A stretch of 58,109 nucleotides of DNA from Ruminococcus sp. (GTDB lineage: Bacteria > Bacillota > Clostridia > Oscillospirales > Ruminococcaceae), in NCBI GenBank assembly GCA_017441505.1, contig JAFRXL010000050.1, positions 1 to 58,109 of the forward strand, in the 5' to 3' direction. Every line of letters begins with the position of its first letter. Position 1 is the first letter of the stretch. This document shows positions 1-9,498 of this stretch, one piece after another. Made by a program: the position numbers and the translations under genes. The notes under the pieces are model-generated. The model ran no database searches, had not been told where the DNA came from, and was given only the letters and a program-made list of their open reading frames with translations.

Positions 1-51
1 TATACACACCATTTCCATCTGCTCTCGCTCTGCCTTGTTTTCTTTAAGCAT
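1..51 (-). CDS. IS1182-like transposase, first 17 codons only (runs off the left edge)
   Basis: The minus strand reads ATG at 51 followed by 17 open codons (MLKENKAEREQMEMVCI) to the window edge. A GGGAG ribosome site lies about 12 nt upstream. This N-terminus, with the EREQMEMVCI stretch, resembles the start of IS1182-family (DUF772/DDE) transposases, where this segment precedes the first helical domain. Only 17 residues are visible, so the family call rests on recalled similarity and the gene's integrity is unknown. If correct, an insertion sequence abuts the guaB terminator region. Confidence 0.55.
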   Translation of the reverse strand, partial: MLKENKAEREQMEMVCI

Positions 52-98
52 CTTCACTCAGCTCCCTTCTTCTTTTCTATTTTACCACATTACTTTGT

Positions 99-127
99 AA
101 AAAGTCCAGTGTGGCACTGGACTTTTT
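99..127. terminator. Bidirectional terminator between guaB and the transposase gene
   Basis: Perfect inverted repeat AAAAAGTCCAGTG / CACTGGACTTTTT with a 3-nt loop. It has a T-run on both strands and lies downstream of guaB. A second hairpin, GGCGTACCA-aaca-TGGTACGCC, is at 140-161. Either hairpin could instead belong to the terminus of the insertion sequence. Confidence 0.75.
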
Positions 128-178
128 CGACAAGCTGAGGCGTACCAAACATGGTACGCCTTTTCTGATTTATTCAAT

Positions 179-1663
<1,485 letters not shown>

Positions 1664-1686
1664 TTACAATAAGTTTATTAACTTTA

Positions 1687-1715
1687 ATCATACTATTTTT
1701 ACACGGATATGTCAA
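1687..1715 (-). promoter_or_regulatory. Sigma-A promoter of guaB
   Basis: On the minus strand TTGACA (1710-1715) and TATGAT (1687-1692) are separated by exactly 17 bp, placing the transcription start near 1680, about 30 nt before the guaB ATG. The short leader leaves no room for a purine riboswitch. Confidence 0.8.
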
Positions 1716-1832
1716 TACCTGTTTAGAGCTGGGCGGTATAGAAATTTATAGTCGAAAAAAGAAGTGTTTTGGCAAAAAAAGCAATGTAACATTTTAAAGC
1801 ATCAACACATCAAAGCGGATCGTTTGTAGTTT

Positions 1833-3035
1833 TCAGGACATTCCGGCTTCTGCATACATTTTTAGTATAATAGAAGCGTCGGAGCCGTCAACATCTCCGC
1901 TGTTATCGCAGTCGGCAGCCATTACGCCGAAGGCATTAAGTTCGCCGTCGAACTCGCTTGCGATTAGAGAATATTCTCTGAGAGCGATAGCTGCATCAGA
2001 GCCGTCGACACTGCCGTCGTCGTCGACATCACCGAGAATGAACGGACGCAGCTCGATACCGGAGGAACCGGCATATTTTTCGGCAGCAGAGCCTTCCTCA
2101 CCGTGCAGCGAGAAATTAGCGATATTCTCGACAGCACCTGTTCTGATGCTGTAATGGAATCCTATAGCCTGATCGCCTATCTGAGTAACAGTTTCCGGAA
2201 TATAGAGTCCATACAATTCGGTGCAGCCGAAGAAAGCGTTATCACCTATAGTCTGGGTCGAAGCGGGGATAGTTATGTATGTAAGAGCTGAGCAGGCATT
2301 GAAAGTATTGGTATTGATACTTTTAAGCTGTTCGCTCAGTCTGACTTTCTTCAGGTTAGAGCAGGACATAAAGCAGCTCTTGCCGATATTCTTGACGGAA
2401 TCCGGTATATCGAGAGTTTTCAGCGAGGTACAGCCGGAAAAAGCAAAGTCACCGAGAGCGGTAACGCTATCGGGAATGTCAACGGACAAAAGAGCGGTTT
2501 TGCCGAGAAAAGCAGCTTTGCCGATAGTTTTTACAGACTCCGGAATGACGGCATTATTGTCACCGGCATAGACTAAAAGTGAAGAGCCTTTGTCTTTGGC
2601 AAGACTGCCGTTCAAAGAAGAAAAACTGCTGTTTTTAGCGGCAACAGTTATACTTTTCAGTTTAGGACAAGCTGAAAATGAGTAATCGCCAAGAGTATTC
2701 AGTCCTGAGCCTATGGTAATATCGGTAAGCTCCGGACAAGCAGAAAAGCTGCGTTCACCTATAGAAACAACGCTGTCCGGTATGACTAAAGACTCTATAT
2801 CCTCCGCACCCATTAAAGTATTATCAGCAATAGCAGTCACGGTAAGACCGTCTATAGTCTGAGGTATCACGAGGTCTTTTTCATAGCCGTTTATCCCGAT
2901 TATAACGGCATTTTCTCCCTGTACTTCATAGGTGAAGGACATAGTTTTCCCAGAATCAGCATTTACAGCTGTAAAGGGAACTGCCGCCGCAGTTAATGCG
3001 GCGGCTGAAATAAATGAAAGTATTCTATGTTTCAT
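1833..3035 (-). CDS. Secreted leucine-rich-repeat (BspA type) protein with C-terminal dockerin
   Basis: A 400-residue exported protein. It has an N-terminal signal peptide (MKHRILSFISAAALTAAAVP, cleavage near AVNA). About ten BspA/LRR_5-type repeats follow, with the recurring pattern I-P-x-S-V-x-x-I-G-x-x-A-F. The last roughly 70 residues form a dockerin with two calcium loops (DVDDDGSVDGSD and DCDNSGDVDGSD). Known role of these modules: the dockerin binds a cohesin on a scaffoldin or on the cell surface, and BspA repeats mediate adhesion. The start at 3035 is chosen because GGGAGGT precedes it and a signal peptide follows; that ribosome site lies inside the end of the upstream amidohydrolase gene, whose stop is 1 nt away. 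Co-transcription with aro and fab genes is odd for a surface protein. Confidence 0.88.
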   Translation of the reverse strand: MKHRILSFISAAALTAAAVPFTAVNADSGKTMSFTYEVQGENAVIIGINGYEKDLVIPQTIDGLTVTAIADNTLMGAEDIESLVIPDSVVSIGERSFSACPELTDITIGSGLNTLGDYSFSACPKLKSITVAAKNSSFSSLNGSLAKDKGSSLLVYAGDNNAVIPESVKTIGKAAFLGKTALLSVDIPDSVTALGDFAFSGCTSLKTLDIPDSVKNIGKSCFMSCSNLKKVRLSEQLKSINTNTFNACSALTYITIPASTQTIGDNAFFGCTELYGLYIPETVTQIGDQAIGFHYSIRTGAVENIANFSLHGEEGSAAEKYAGSSGIELRPFILGDVDDDGSVDGSDAAIALREYSLIASEFDGELNAFGVMAADCDNSGDVDGSDASIILKMYAEAGMS

Positions 3036-3036
3036 A

Positions 3037-4206
3037 TTATACCTCCCTGCGGCAGATGTCACCGCTAATGACAACGAGGGCAGGTTCGGTCATCAGGTCG
3101 AGAGGGTTCTCACCCTTTCTATATAGCTGTATATCGGCATCCTTGCCGACTGTGAGCGAGCCGGTCTCTTCGTCGATGCCGAGTATCTCGGCAGGATTTA
3201 TAGTGAGCATTTTCAGAGCTTCCTCCGGATCAAGTCCGCCTTTTACGGCAGCCTGAGCAGAAAGCGGAAGATACTGTATAGGAATTACAGTGTGGTCAGT
3301 GCATATAGCGAGCTTAACTCCGTTTTCGTGCATAACAGAGGTGTTTCTGAGCTCAAGCCCTTTCATTTCGGGCTTGCATCTGTCGCATATTATCGGACCG
3401 CATATCACCGGTATCTTTTCACCGGCGATTATGTCAGCTATCTTATGCCCCTCAGTACCGTGTATGATGACCGCATCGAGGGAGAATTCCTTTGCGATAC
3501 GCATAGCGGTGCAAATATCGTCGGCACGGTGGCAGTGGAAGAAAGCTTTCATTTTTCTGTCGAGAAGGAGCATAAGGGCTTCGCATTTTATATCGTACTC
3601 CGGCGGGTCATAGTTTTCGCTGTCGGAGTAGTAGCTGTCCATATCGTGGACGTATCTTTTAGCCTTATAAAGTCCCTCACGTATAAGAGCGGTAACAGCC
3701 ATACGTGTTACGGGAGTTTCCTCACGTCCGTTATAGACGTTTTTAGGATTTTCGCCCATAGCGAATTTTATACCGCACGGCTTTATGAGCATATCGTCTA
3801 TTCTTCTGCCGTTGGTTTTTATAGCACATATCTCACCGCCGCAGGCGTTTGCACTTCCGGGGCTTGAAGCCACAGAAGTTATGCCACGCATACGGGCTTC
3901 CTCGAAACAGCGGTCGAAAGGATTTATACCGTCGATAGCTCTCATCTGAGGAGTGAACGGGTCGGTAGACTCATTGCAGTCATCGCCCTCGAAGTCGAGA
4001 CCGTCCTCGATGATGCCGAGGTGGGTATGAGCGTCAATAAAGCCCGGCAGGAGCATACCTCCCTCAGCGTTGATGCTGTCCTCAGGGATGAGGTCAGGCA
4101 CACCCTCGCCGATACCGGTTATTACACGATCCTCTATTTTCAGCCAGCCGTTTTTGATGACTCCGGCAGAGTCCATGGTATGGATTTCAGCATTATATAT
4201 AAGCAT
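3037..4206 (-). CDS. Metal-dependent amidohydrolase (imidazolonepropionase-like)
   Basis: 389 residues. The amidohydrolase-superfamily pattern is clear: LLPGFIDAHTHLGI gives the HxH metal site near residue 60, FFHCHRADD and IIHGTEGH supply later histidines, and ICTDHTVIP supplies the metal-binding Asp. The C-terminal beta domain (VGKDADIQLY) is typical. It resembles the imidazolonepropionase-related group; the substrate cannot be told from sequence, and no histidine-degradation genes are nearby. The ATG at 4206 has GGAGAA in front and starts at the conserved MLIYNAEIHT, so it is preferred over an upstream ATG. It lies 16 bp after aroK and 1 bp before the dockerin gene, in the fabD-aro operon. 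Confidence 0.85.
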   Translation of the reverse strand: MLIYNAEIHTMDSAGVIKNGWLKIEDRVITGIGEGVPDLIPEDSINAEGGMLLPGFIDAHTHLGIIEDGLDFEGDDCNESTDPFTPQMRAIDGINPFDRCFEEARMRGITSVASSPGSANACGGEICAIKTNGRRIDDMLIKPCGIKFAMGENPKNVYNGREETPVTRMAVTALIREGLYKAKRYVHDMDSYYSDSENYDPPEYDIKCEALMLLLDRKMKAFFHCHRADDICTAMRIAKEFSLDAVIIHGTEGHKIADIIAGEKIPVICGPIICDRCKPEMKGLELRNTSVMHENGVKLAICTDHTVIPIQYLPLSAQAAVKGGLDPEEALKMLTINPAEILGIDEETGSLTVGKDADIQLYRKGENPLDLMTEPALVVISGDICRREV

Positions 4207-4222
4207 AAAGTTCTCCGTAAAA

Positions 4223-4720
4223 TTATTTTTTAAGGGCATCCGCTATTTTTTCAGCGATCTCTATCGGACTTCCTGAGCAGTCTATCCTTATGGTCGAATT
4301 CTGCATATACACGCTTTTACGCTGATCGTAGAGAGCCTTCAGCTCTTCTTTGGTAGACTTCATGACTATAGGTCGATTTGTGTCACCTGCAATACGTTCA
4401 TAGCAAGTCTCGAAAGGCACATCGAGGAAAACAACGGCACTTCCGGAAGCCTTTGCAGCAGATGCGGTATCGCTGTTGAGCATAGCTCCGCCGCCGCAGG
4501 CAGCAACAGTAGTTTTACCGCAGAGTGATTTTACTATCTCAGCTTCAACATGGCGGAAGAAAGGCTCACCTTTTTTCTCGAAAATTTCAGGTATAGTCAT
4601 ATCAAGAGTTCTTTCGATAAGATCATCGGTGTCGCAGAATCCGCAGCCGAGTTTTTTTGCTGCAAGCTTTCCGACGGTTGTCTTTCCGCAGCCCATAAAG
4701 CCGCATAAAAATACAGTCAT
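4223..4720 (-). CDS. aroK: Shikimate kinase
   Basis: 165 residues, normal length for shikimate kinase, which makes shikimate-3-phosphate in the chorismate pathway using ATP. Walker A is GFMGCGKT (residues 7-14), DTDDLIE binds shikimate and Mg, FFRHVEAE is the shikimate-binding segment, CGGGAML is Walker B-like, and NRPI is in the lid. It lies 26 bp downstream of aroE and is clearly part of the fabD-aroE-aroK operon. Confidence 0.95.
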   Translation of the reverse strand: MTVFLCGFMGCGKTTVGKLAAKKLGCGFCDTDDLIERTLDMTIPEIFEKKGEPFFRHVEAEIVKSLCGKTTVAACGGGAMLNSDTASAAKASGSAVVFLDVPFETCYERIAGDTNRPIVMKSTKEELKALYDQRKSVYMQNSTIRIDCSGSPIEIAEKIADALKK

Positions 4721-4746
4721 AACATACCTCCGTTACCTGACCGGCA

Positions 4747-5580
4747 TTACTTGTTCATAGCTTCAACAGCTTTTCCGACTTCAGTGATGATATTATCTAT
4801 ATCCTCGCTGCGGAATTTGCCGCCGTACCATATCTCGTGAGCCTTTACAGCCTGATATACGAGCATTGCAGCTCCGCCGACGGCTGTTTTTCCCATAGCT
4901 CTTGCCTTTTTCATGAGGAGAGTTTCGATAGGGTTATATATTACATCAAAAACGCTTCCGCTGTTTTCGATCACCTTGTCGCTTACGGCACAAGCGTCTG
5001 TTTTCGGGTACATACCTACAGGAGTTGCATTTATGAGCAGGTCAAATTTGCCGTCAAGTTCAGAAATATCAGTTATTCTGACGCAAGCTCCGTTGCATTT
5101 TTCGAGTATCTCAGCCATAAGGAGCTGAGCTGTCTTTACGTCCTGAGGGATAACAGCGAGGGTGATATTTCCGCCGTGCAGGGCAGTCTCGATAGCGATC
5201 ATTCTGCCGACTCCGCCGCAGCCGAGTATAGCTACATTTCCGCCGATAGGAAGTCCCTCAGCAGAGAGCAGGAAACCGTCACAGTCGGTATTGTAGCCAA
5301 TGAGTTTACCGTTATCATTCTTGATACAGTTTACGGAATTATAACGCAGAGCACTGTCACCAAGCTCGTCCATAAGGTGAATAACAGCCTGTTTATGAGG
5401 GATAGTAACGTTCATACCCTTGTGCTGGAGTATGAGCGGACGGCTTTCTGTTATGTCTTTAGGTTCAATGTCAACAAGAGAATATTCTGCATCCAGACCG
5501 CTGAGAGCGAAAAGTCTCTCATGAATGAGCGGCGACATAGAGTGTCCGAGCGGATGACCTGTAAGTGCGAACTTATCCAT
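4747..5580 (-). CDS. aroE: Shikimate dehydrogenase
   Basis: 277 residues from the ATG at 5580; it reduces 3-dehydroshikimate to shikimate with NADPH. Motifs: GHPLGHSMSPLIHE (substrate site), GMNVTIPHKQ with the catalytic Lys, YNTDCDGF, the Rossmann loop GCGGVGR, and NATPVGMYP. The start is set by AAGGAG about 9 nt upstream and by the family-typical KFALTGHPLGHS beginning; a 17-residue longer form has no ribosome site. It overlaps the end of fabD by 8 nt, implying translational coupling of fatty-acid and aromatic synthesis genes. Confidence 0.95.
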   Translation of the reverse strand: MDKFALTGHPLGHSMSPLIHERLFALSGLDAEYSLVDIEPKDITESRPLILQHKGMNVTIPHKQAVIHLMDELGDSALRYNSVNCIKNDNGKLIGYNTDCDGFLLSAEGLPIGGNVAILGCGGVGRMIAIETALHGGNITLAVIPQDVKTAQLLMAEILEKCNGACVRITDISELDGKFDLLINATPVGMYPKTDACAVSDKVIENSGSVFDVIYNPIETLLMKKARAMGKTAVGGAAMLVYQAVKAHEIWYGGKFRSEDIDNIITEVGKAVEAMNK

Positions 5581-6487
5581 AGATCTTATCTCCTTCGATA
5601 GCTTCAAGTTTTTCAACATTATAGGCTTCAACGTCCTTGAAAGTCTTCTTTACGAGACCTGTAAGAGTCTTTCCGGGACCGAATTCAACGAATTTATCAG
5701 CTCCGGCATCTCTCATAGCAACGAGTTCCTCGCTGAAACGTACAGGAGAAACGATGTGCTTAGCGAGCATTGAAGGCATATCAGAGAAATCTGTGAGCTC
5801 TCCGCCTGTGAGGTTTGAGTAGTACTTTACCTGCGGAGCTTTGAATGTTACAGTTTTAGCTGTTTCGTAAAATTTATCAGCAGCGGACTGCATGAATTTG
5901 GAGTGGAAAGCACCGGCTACCTTCAGCGGCATAACACGGGCTTTCATCTCTTTGAATATCGGAGCTACCTCCTCGATACCTTCCGGAGTACCTGCGATAA
6001 CGGTCTGGAGAGGGGAGTTGTAGTTTACAGGAACTACATATTCCTTAGCAGCAGCACACACTTCCTCAACCTTGTCTGCACCTATTTTAACAATAGCAGC
6101 CATAGTACCGTTTGTGGTTGAAGCAGCCTCATCCATAGCAGCAGCTCTTGCTTTTATAAGGCGGAAAGCGTCCTCAAGAGTAATCATACCTGAAGCGTAC
6201 ATAGCGGAGTATTCACCAAGAGAGTGACCTGCAACTCCGTCGAAAGTGAATCCCTTTGACTGAGCAGCTCTGAGGCAAACCATAGAAGTTGCCATGATAG
6301 CAGGCTGAGAATATATCGTCTTAGCAAGCTCTTCATCGTCAGCTTCGTGGCATATAGCTCTGAGGTCGAAACCGAGTATCTCTGAACCAATATCATATAT
6401 CTCGGCGGTTTCAGGAAAAGCCTCAGCGATGTCAGCTCCCATGCCTTTAGCCTGAGAACCCTGTCCGGAAAATAGTGAAATTGTCAT
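5573..6487 (-). CDS. fabD: Malonyl-CoA:ACP transacylase
   Basis: Loads malonyl groups onto acyl carrier protein for type II fatty-acid synthesis. 304 residues with the opening LFSGQGSQ, the nucleophile elbow GHSLGEYSA (Ser about 89), a conserved Arg nearby and GAFHSKFM with the catalytic His. The ATG at 6487 (MTISLF) is chosen because the AAAGG ribosome site would touch the alternative ATG four codons earlier. Unusually, fabD is not inside the fab operon but heads the opposite-strand operon with aroE and aroK. It is divergent from fabH, so both operons could share control through the 6500-6739 spacer. Confidence 0.95.
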   Translation of the reverse strand: MTISLFSGQGSQAKGMGADIAEAFPETAEIYDIGSEILGFDLRAICHEADDEELAKTIYSQPAIMATSMVCLRAAQSKGFTFDGVAGHSLGEYSAMYASGMITLEDAFRLIKARAAAMDEAASTTNGTMAAIVKIGADKVEEVCAAAKEYVVPVNYNSPLQTVIAGTPEGIEEVAPIFKEMKARVMPLKVAGAFHSKFMQSAADKFYETAKTVTFKAPQVKYYSNLTGGELTDFSDMPSMLAKHIVSPVRFSEELVAMRDAGADKFVEFGPGKTLTGLVKKTFKDVEAYNVEKLEAIEGDKIYG

Positions 6488-6584
6488 AATAATATACATC
6501 CTTTCTGTTGGTTATACACAATGTAAAAACAAAACGAGTAAATACTGCCAGATTTTTTGTGTAAAATGATGATGTTTTGTCTGG

Positions 6585-6603
6585 TTTTTGACAAAGTCAA
6601 AAA
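6585..6603. promoter_or_regulatory. 19-bp palindrome, candidate fatty-acid regulator operator
   Basis: Perfect inverted repeat TTTTTGAC-AAA-GTCAAAAA in the fabD/fabH divergent spacer, ending 6 bp upstream of the fabH -35 box. The TTTGA...TCAAA core resembles FabT-type (MarR family) operators described in other Firmicutes, but the arm spacing differs and no such regulator gene is in this window. The assignment is inference. Confidence 0.55.
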
Positions 6604-6609
6604 ATATCA

Positions 6610-6638
6610 TTGCAAAAAAACTGGAAATGATTTATAAT
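6610..6638 (+). promoter_or_regulatory. Sigma-A promoter of the fabH-acpP operon
   Basis: TTGCAA (6610-6615), 17-bp spacer, TATAAT (6633-6638). The start near 6645 leaves a leader of about 95 nt before fabH. Confidence 0.8.
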
Positions 6639-6739
6639 ATAAGATGTGTGGGATGATATATCCCTCTTAATAATATAACATAAAAATTCAGGTTTTACAA
6701 CCTGTTTTTAGAAATTATAGTTTTTAAGGAGATTTTTTA

Positions 6740-7732
6740 ATGGGTATCAACATTCTGGGCATGGGAAAATATGTGCCTGAGCAGGTCTTGACAAACGATG
6801 ATTTTAAACGATTCATTGATACCAATGATGAGTGGATAAGAACAAGAACAGGCATCGTCAGCAGACCAATGGCAGGCTGGGAGCCTACCTGGTACATGGG
6901 AAAACTTGCTGCTTTGCAGGCTATAGAGAGAGCCGGCATTGATCCGGCAGACATTGGACTTGTTATTTCTACTACCGCTACCGCTGATTTCCATACTCCG
7001 AGCATGGCAAGTGTGATACAGTACGAGACAGGGGCTGTAAATGCAGGTGCATTTGACCTCAACGCTGCTTGTACGGGATTTGTTTATGCTCTTGATACCG
7101 CAAGAAGATTCCTTGAAACAGACAGAACGATGAAATATGTGTTGGTCGTGGCTAACGAGTCACTTTCACGCTTCCTTGATTTTACAGACAGAGGCTCATG
7201 CATACTTTTTGGTGACGGTGCTGCTGCTGCTGTAGTTGAATACAGCGACAAGCTCTTCACATCAGCTCTTGGCTCACAGGGAGAGGGCGGCAAGTACCTC
7301 TATGCACGTGCGATGCAGGTAGCTCCGGAAGTACAGACCGAAGCTCCGGAGGACTTCACATCCGATTACGATGAAACTCCTCTGCATAAACTCTTCCAGA
7401 ACGGCAAGGAAGTATATAAATTTGCAGTTCAGGCACTTCCTAAATCGTTTGAACTTGCAGCTGCAAAGGCTGGTCTGACAAAGGACGATATTGACTGGTT
7501 CATCCCGCATCAGGCTAATATAAGGATAATAGAGACTGCTGCAAAGAAGCTTGATGCTCCTATGGATAAGTTCATCATATCACTTGACCATTACGGAAAT
7601 ACATCAAGTGCATCCATACCGCTTGCACTGAATGAAGCCGTTGAAAACGGTGTGGTAAAAAGAGGTCAGAAGCTGGCACTTATCGGATTCGGTGCCGGAT
7701 TGACATACGGCGGAATAATCATGGAATACTGA
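6740..7732 (+). CDS. fabH: Beta-ketoacyl-ACP synthase III
   Basis: Starts fatty-acid synthesis by condensing an acyl-CoA with malonyl-ACP. 330 residues. The catalytic Cys is in LNAACTGF (Cys 111), the His in WFIPHQANIR and the Asn in YGNTSSASIP, a complete Cys-His-Asn triad. DEWIRTRTGI near the N-terminus is typical. AAGGAG precedes the ATG. First gene of the eleven-gene plus-strand operon; only 21 bp separate it from fabK. Confidence 0.97.
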   Translation: MGINILGMGKYVPEQVLTNDDFKRFIDTNDEWIRTRTGIVSRPMAGWEPTWYMGKLAALQAIERAGIDPADIGLVISTTATADFHTPSMASVIQYETGAVNAGAFDLNAACTGFVYALDTARRFLETDRTMKYVLVVANESLSRFLDFTDRGSCILFGDGAAAAVVEYSDKLFTSALGSQGEGGKYLYARAMQVAPEVQTEAPEDFTSDYDETPLHKLFQNGKEVYKFAVQALPKSFELAAAKAGLTKDDIDWFIPHQANIRIIETAAKKLDAPMDKFIISLDHYGNTSSASIPLALNEAVENGVVKRGQKLALIGFGAGLTYGGIIMEY

Positions 7733-7753
7733 TAAGATCGTGAGGAAATAATT

Positions 7754-8680
7754 ATGAAGACAAGAATAACTGAACTTTTAGGCTGCGAATACCCTATAAT
7801 TCAGGGAGGTATGGCTTGGGTAGCTGAGAATACTCTTGCTTCTGCTGTTTCAAATGCAGGAGGAATAGGTCTTATAGCAGGAGGAAACGCTCCTATAGAC
7901 TACCTCAGAGAGCAGATACGTCTCTGTAAGGAAAAGACAAATAAGCCTTTCGGTGTTAATATAATGCTTATGAGCCCTAATGCTGACGATCTCGCTCAGC
8001 TCGTAATTGACGAGGGAGTAAAGGTCGTTACTACAGGTGCAGGAAATCCCGGAAAATATATAGCTGCATGGAAAGAGGCAGGAGTAAAGGTAATACCTGT
8101 TGTTCCGTCAGTAGCACTTGCAAAGAGAATGGAAAAGAGCGGAGCTGACGCTGTTATCGCTGAGGGAACAGAGTCCGGCGGACATATCGGTGAGAATACT
8201 ACAATGTGTCTCGTACCGCAGGTAGTTGACGCTGTTCAGATACCGGTAATTGCTGCCGGCGGTATCGCTGACGGCAGAGGTATGGCTGCTTCATTCATGC
8301 TCGGTGCTGAGGGCGTCCAGATCGGTACACGCTTCCTTGCTTCCGAGGAATGTCAGATACATCCTGTATTCAAGGATCTCGTAATAAAGGCAAAGGATAC
8401 AGACAGCGTTGTTACAGGAAGATATACAGGTCATCCATGCCGCAACGTAAAGACAAAGTTCGCTAAGAAGCTTGCTGCCGGAGAAAAGGACGGTACTCTT
8501 TCACCTGATGAGTTCGAGAAGCTCACAGTAGGTGCTCTCAGAAGAGCAGTTGTTGAGGGCGATGTAGAGTCCGGTTCATTCCTCTGCGGAGCTATCGCAG
8601 GTATGATAAACGAAGTTAAGACCTGTGCAGAGATAGTCAAGGAAATAAACGACGGAGCTGAGAAGCTTCTTAAATTATAA
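7754..8680 (+). CDS. fabK: Enoyl-ACP reductase II (FMN-dependent)
   Basis: 308 residues of the nitronate-monooxygenase-like FMN barrel used by Firmicutes for the last reduction of each elongation cycle. Seen: the start YPIIQGGMAWV, the phosphate-binding AEGTESGGHIG, VIAAGGIADGRGM and LGAEGVQIGTRF. It sits between fabH and fabG with short gaps, which supports FabK rather than another nitronate monooxygenase paralogue. No fabI or fabL is present in the window. Confidence 0.94.
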   Translation: MKTRITELLGCEYPIIQGGMAWVAENTLASAVSNAGGIGLIAGGNAPIDYLREQIRLCKEKTNKPFGVNIMLMSPNADDLAQLVIDEGVKVVTTGAGNPGKYIAAWKEAGVKVIPVVPSVALAKRMEKSGADAVIAEGTESGGHIGENTTMCLVPQVVDAVQIPVIAAGGIADGRGMAASFMLGAEGVQIGTRFLASEECQIHPVFKDLVIKAKDTDSVVTGRYTGHPCRNVKTKFAKKLAAGEKDGTLSPDEFEKLTVGALRRAVVEGDVESGSFLCGAIAGMINEVKTCAEIVKEINDGAEKLLKL

Positions 8681-8706
8681 TAAACTCAGAAAAGGAGATC
8701 ATAATT

Positions 8707-9447
8707 ATGGCAACAGCAATCATAACAGGTGCTTCACAGGGCATCGGAGCTTGTATAGCAAGAAGACTTGCTAAGGACGGTTTTGATGTAGCTATCAATC
8801 ACTATCCAAGTGATGGAGATAAGGAAAAGGCACTTGCAGTTGCAGAAGAATGCAGAGCTTTCGGAGTTAAGGCTGAATGCTATGCGGCTGACGTTTCAAA
8901 GTTCGATCAGTGCGAAGCTATGGTAAAGCAGGTAAAGGAAGATTTCGGCACTATAGATGCTCTTGTTAACAATGCAGGTATCACAAAGGATAAGCTCCTT
9001 GCACGTATGACTGAAGATGAATATGACGTTGTTATCGCTGTAAACCAGAAGAGCGTCTTCAATATGACTAAATTCGTTACTTCTGTTATGATGAAGCAGA
9101 AGCATGGACGTATCGTAAACGTTGCATCTGTTGCAGGTCTTTACGGTAATCCGGGTCAGATGAATTACTCAGCAACAAAGGCTGCTATAATCGGTATGAC
9201 AAAGACAACTGCAAAGGAATTCGGCAAGAAGAATATCACCTGCAATGCAGTTGCTCCGGGATTCATCCACACTCCGATGACTGATGTGCTTTCAGATGAG
9301 ATAAAGGCAAAAATGCTTGATGCAGTTGCTCTCAGGAGATACGGAGAGCCTGAGGAGATCGCTTCTGTTGTTTCATTCCTCGTTTCTGATAACGCTTCTT
9401 ACGTTACAGGACAGGTAATAGAGATCTCCGGCGGTCTTCAAATGTAA
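8707..9447 (+). CDS. fabG: 3-oxoacyl-ACP reductase
   Basis: 246-residue short-chain dehydrogenase that reduces 3-oxoacyl-ACP with NADPH. The cofactor loop is GASQGIGACIA (residues 8-18), NNAG follows, and the active site has Ser in VASVAGLYG with the YSATK Tyr-Lys pair. The C-terminus YVTGQVIEISGG is diagnostic of FabG. AAAAGGAG precedes the ATG, 26 bp after fabK. Confidence 0.96.
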   Translation: MATAIITGASQGIGACIARRLAKDGFDVAINHYPSDGDKEKALAVAEECRAFGVKAECYAADVSKFDQCEAMVKQVKEDFGTIDALVNNAGITKDKLLARMTEDEYDVVIAVNQKSVFNMTKFVTSVMMKQKHGRIVNVASVAGLYGNPGQMNYSATKAAIIGMTKTTAKEFGKKNITCNAVAPGFIHTPMTDVLSDEIKAKMLDAVALRRYGEPEEIASVVSFLVSDNASYVTGQVIEISGGLQM

Positions 9448-9498
9448 TAATATATACTGATTTTAGATTAAATTTTGAAAGGAAATATTGAAAGATTT

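Noticed and set aside
3292-3867. 191-codon plus-strand frame opposite the amidohydrolase gene
   Set aside because: The minus-strand gene has full family motifs; the opposite frame has none and no start site.
9475-9498. TTG start for fabF eight codons upstream
   Set aside because: The FabF family starts at the MSRRVVITG segment, and the TTG overlaps the ribosome site.
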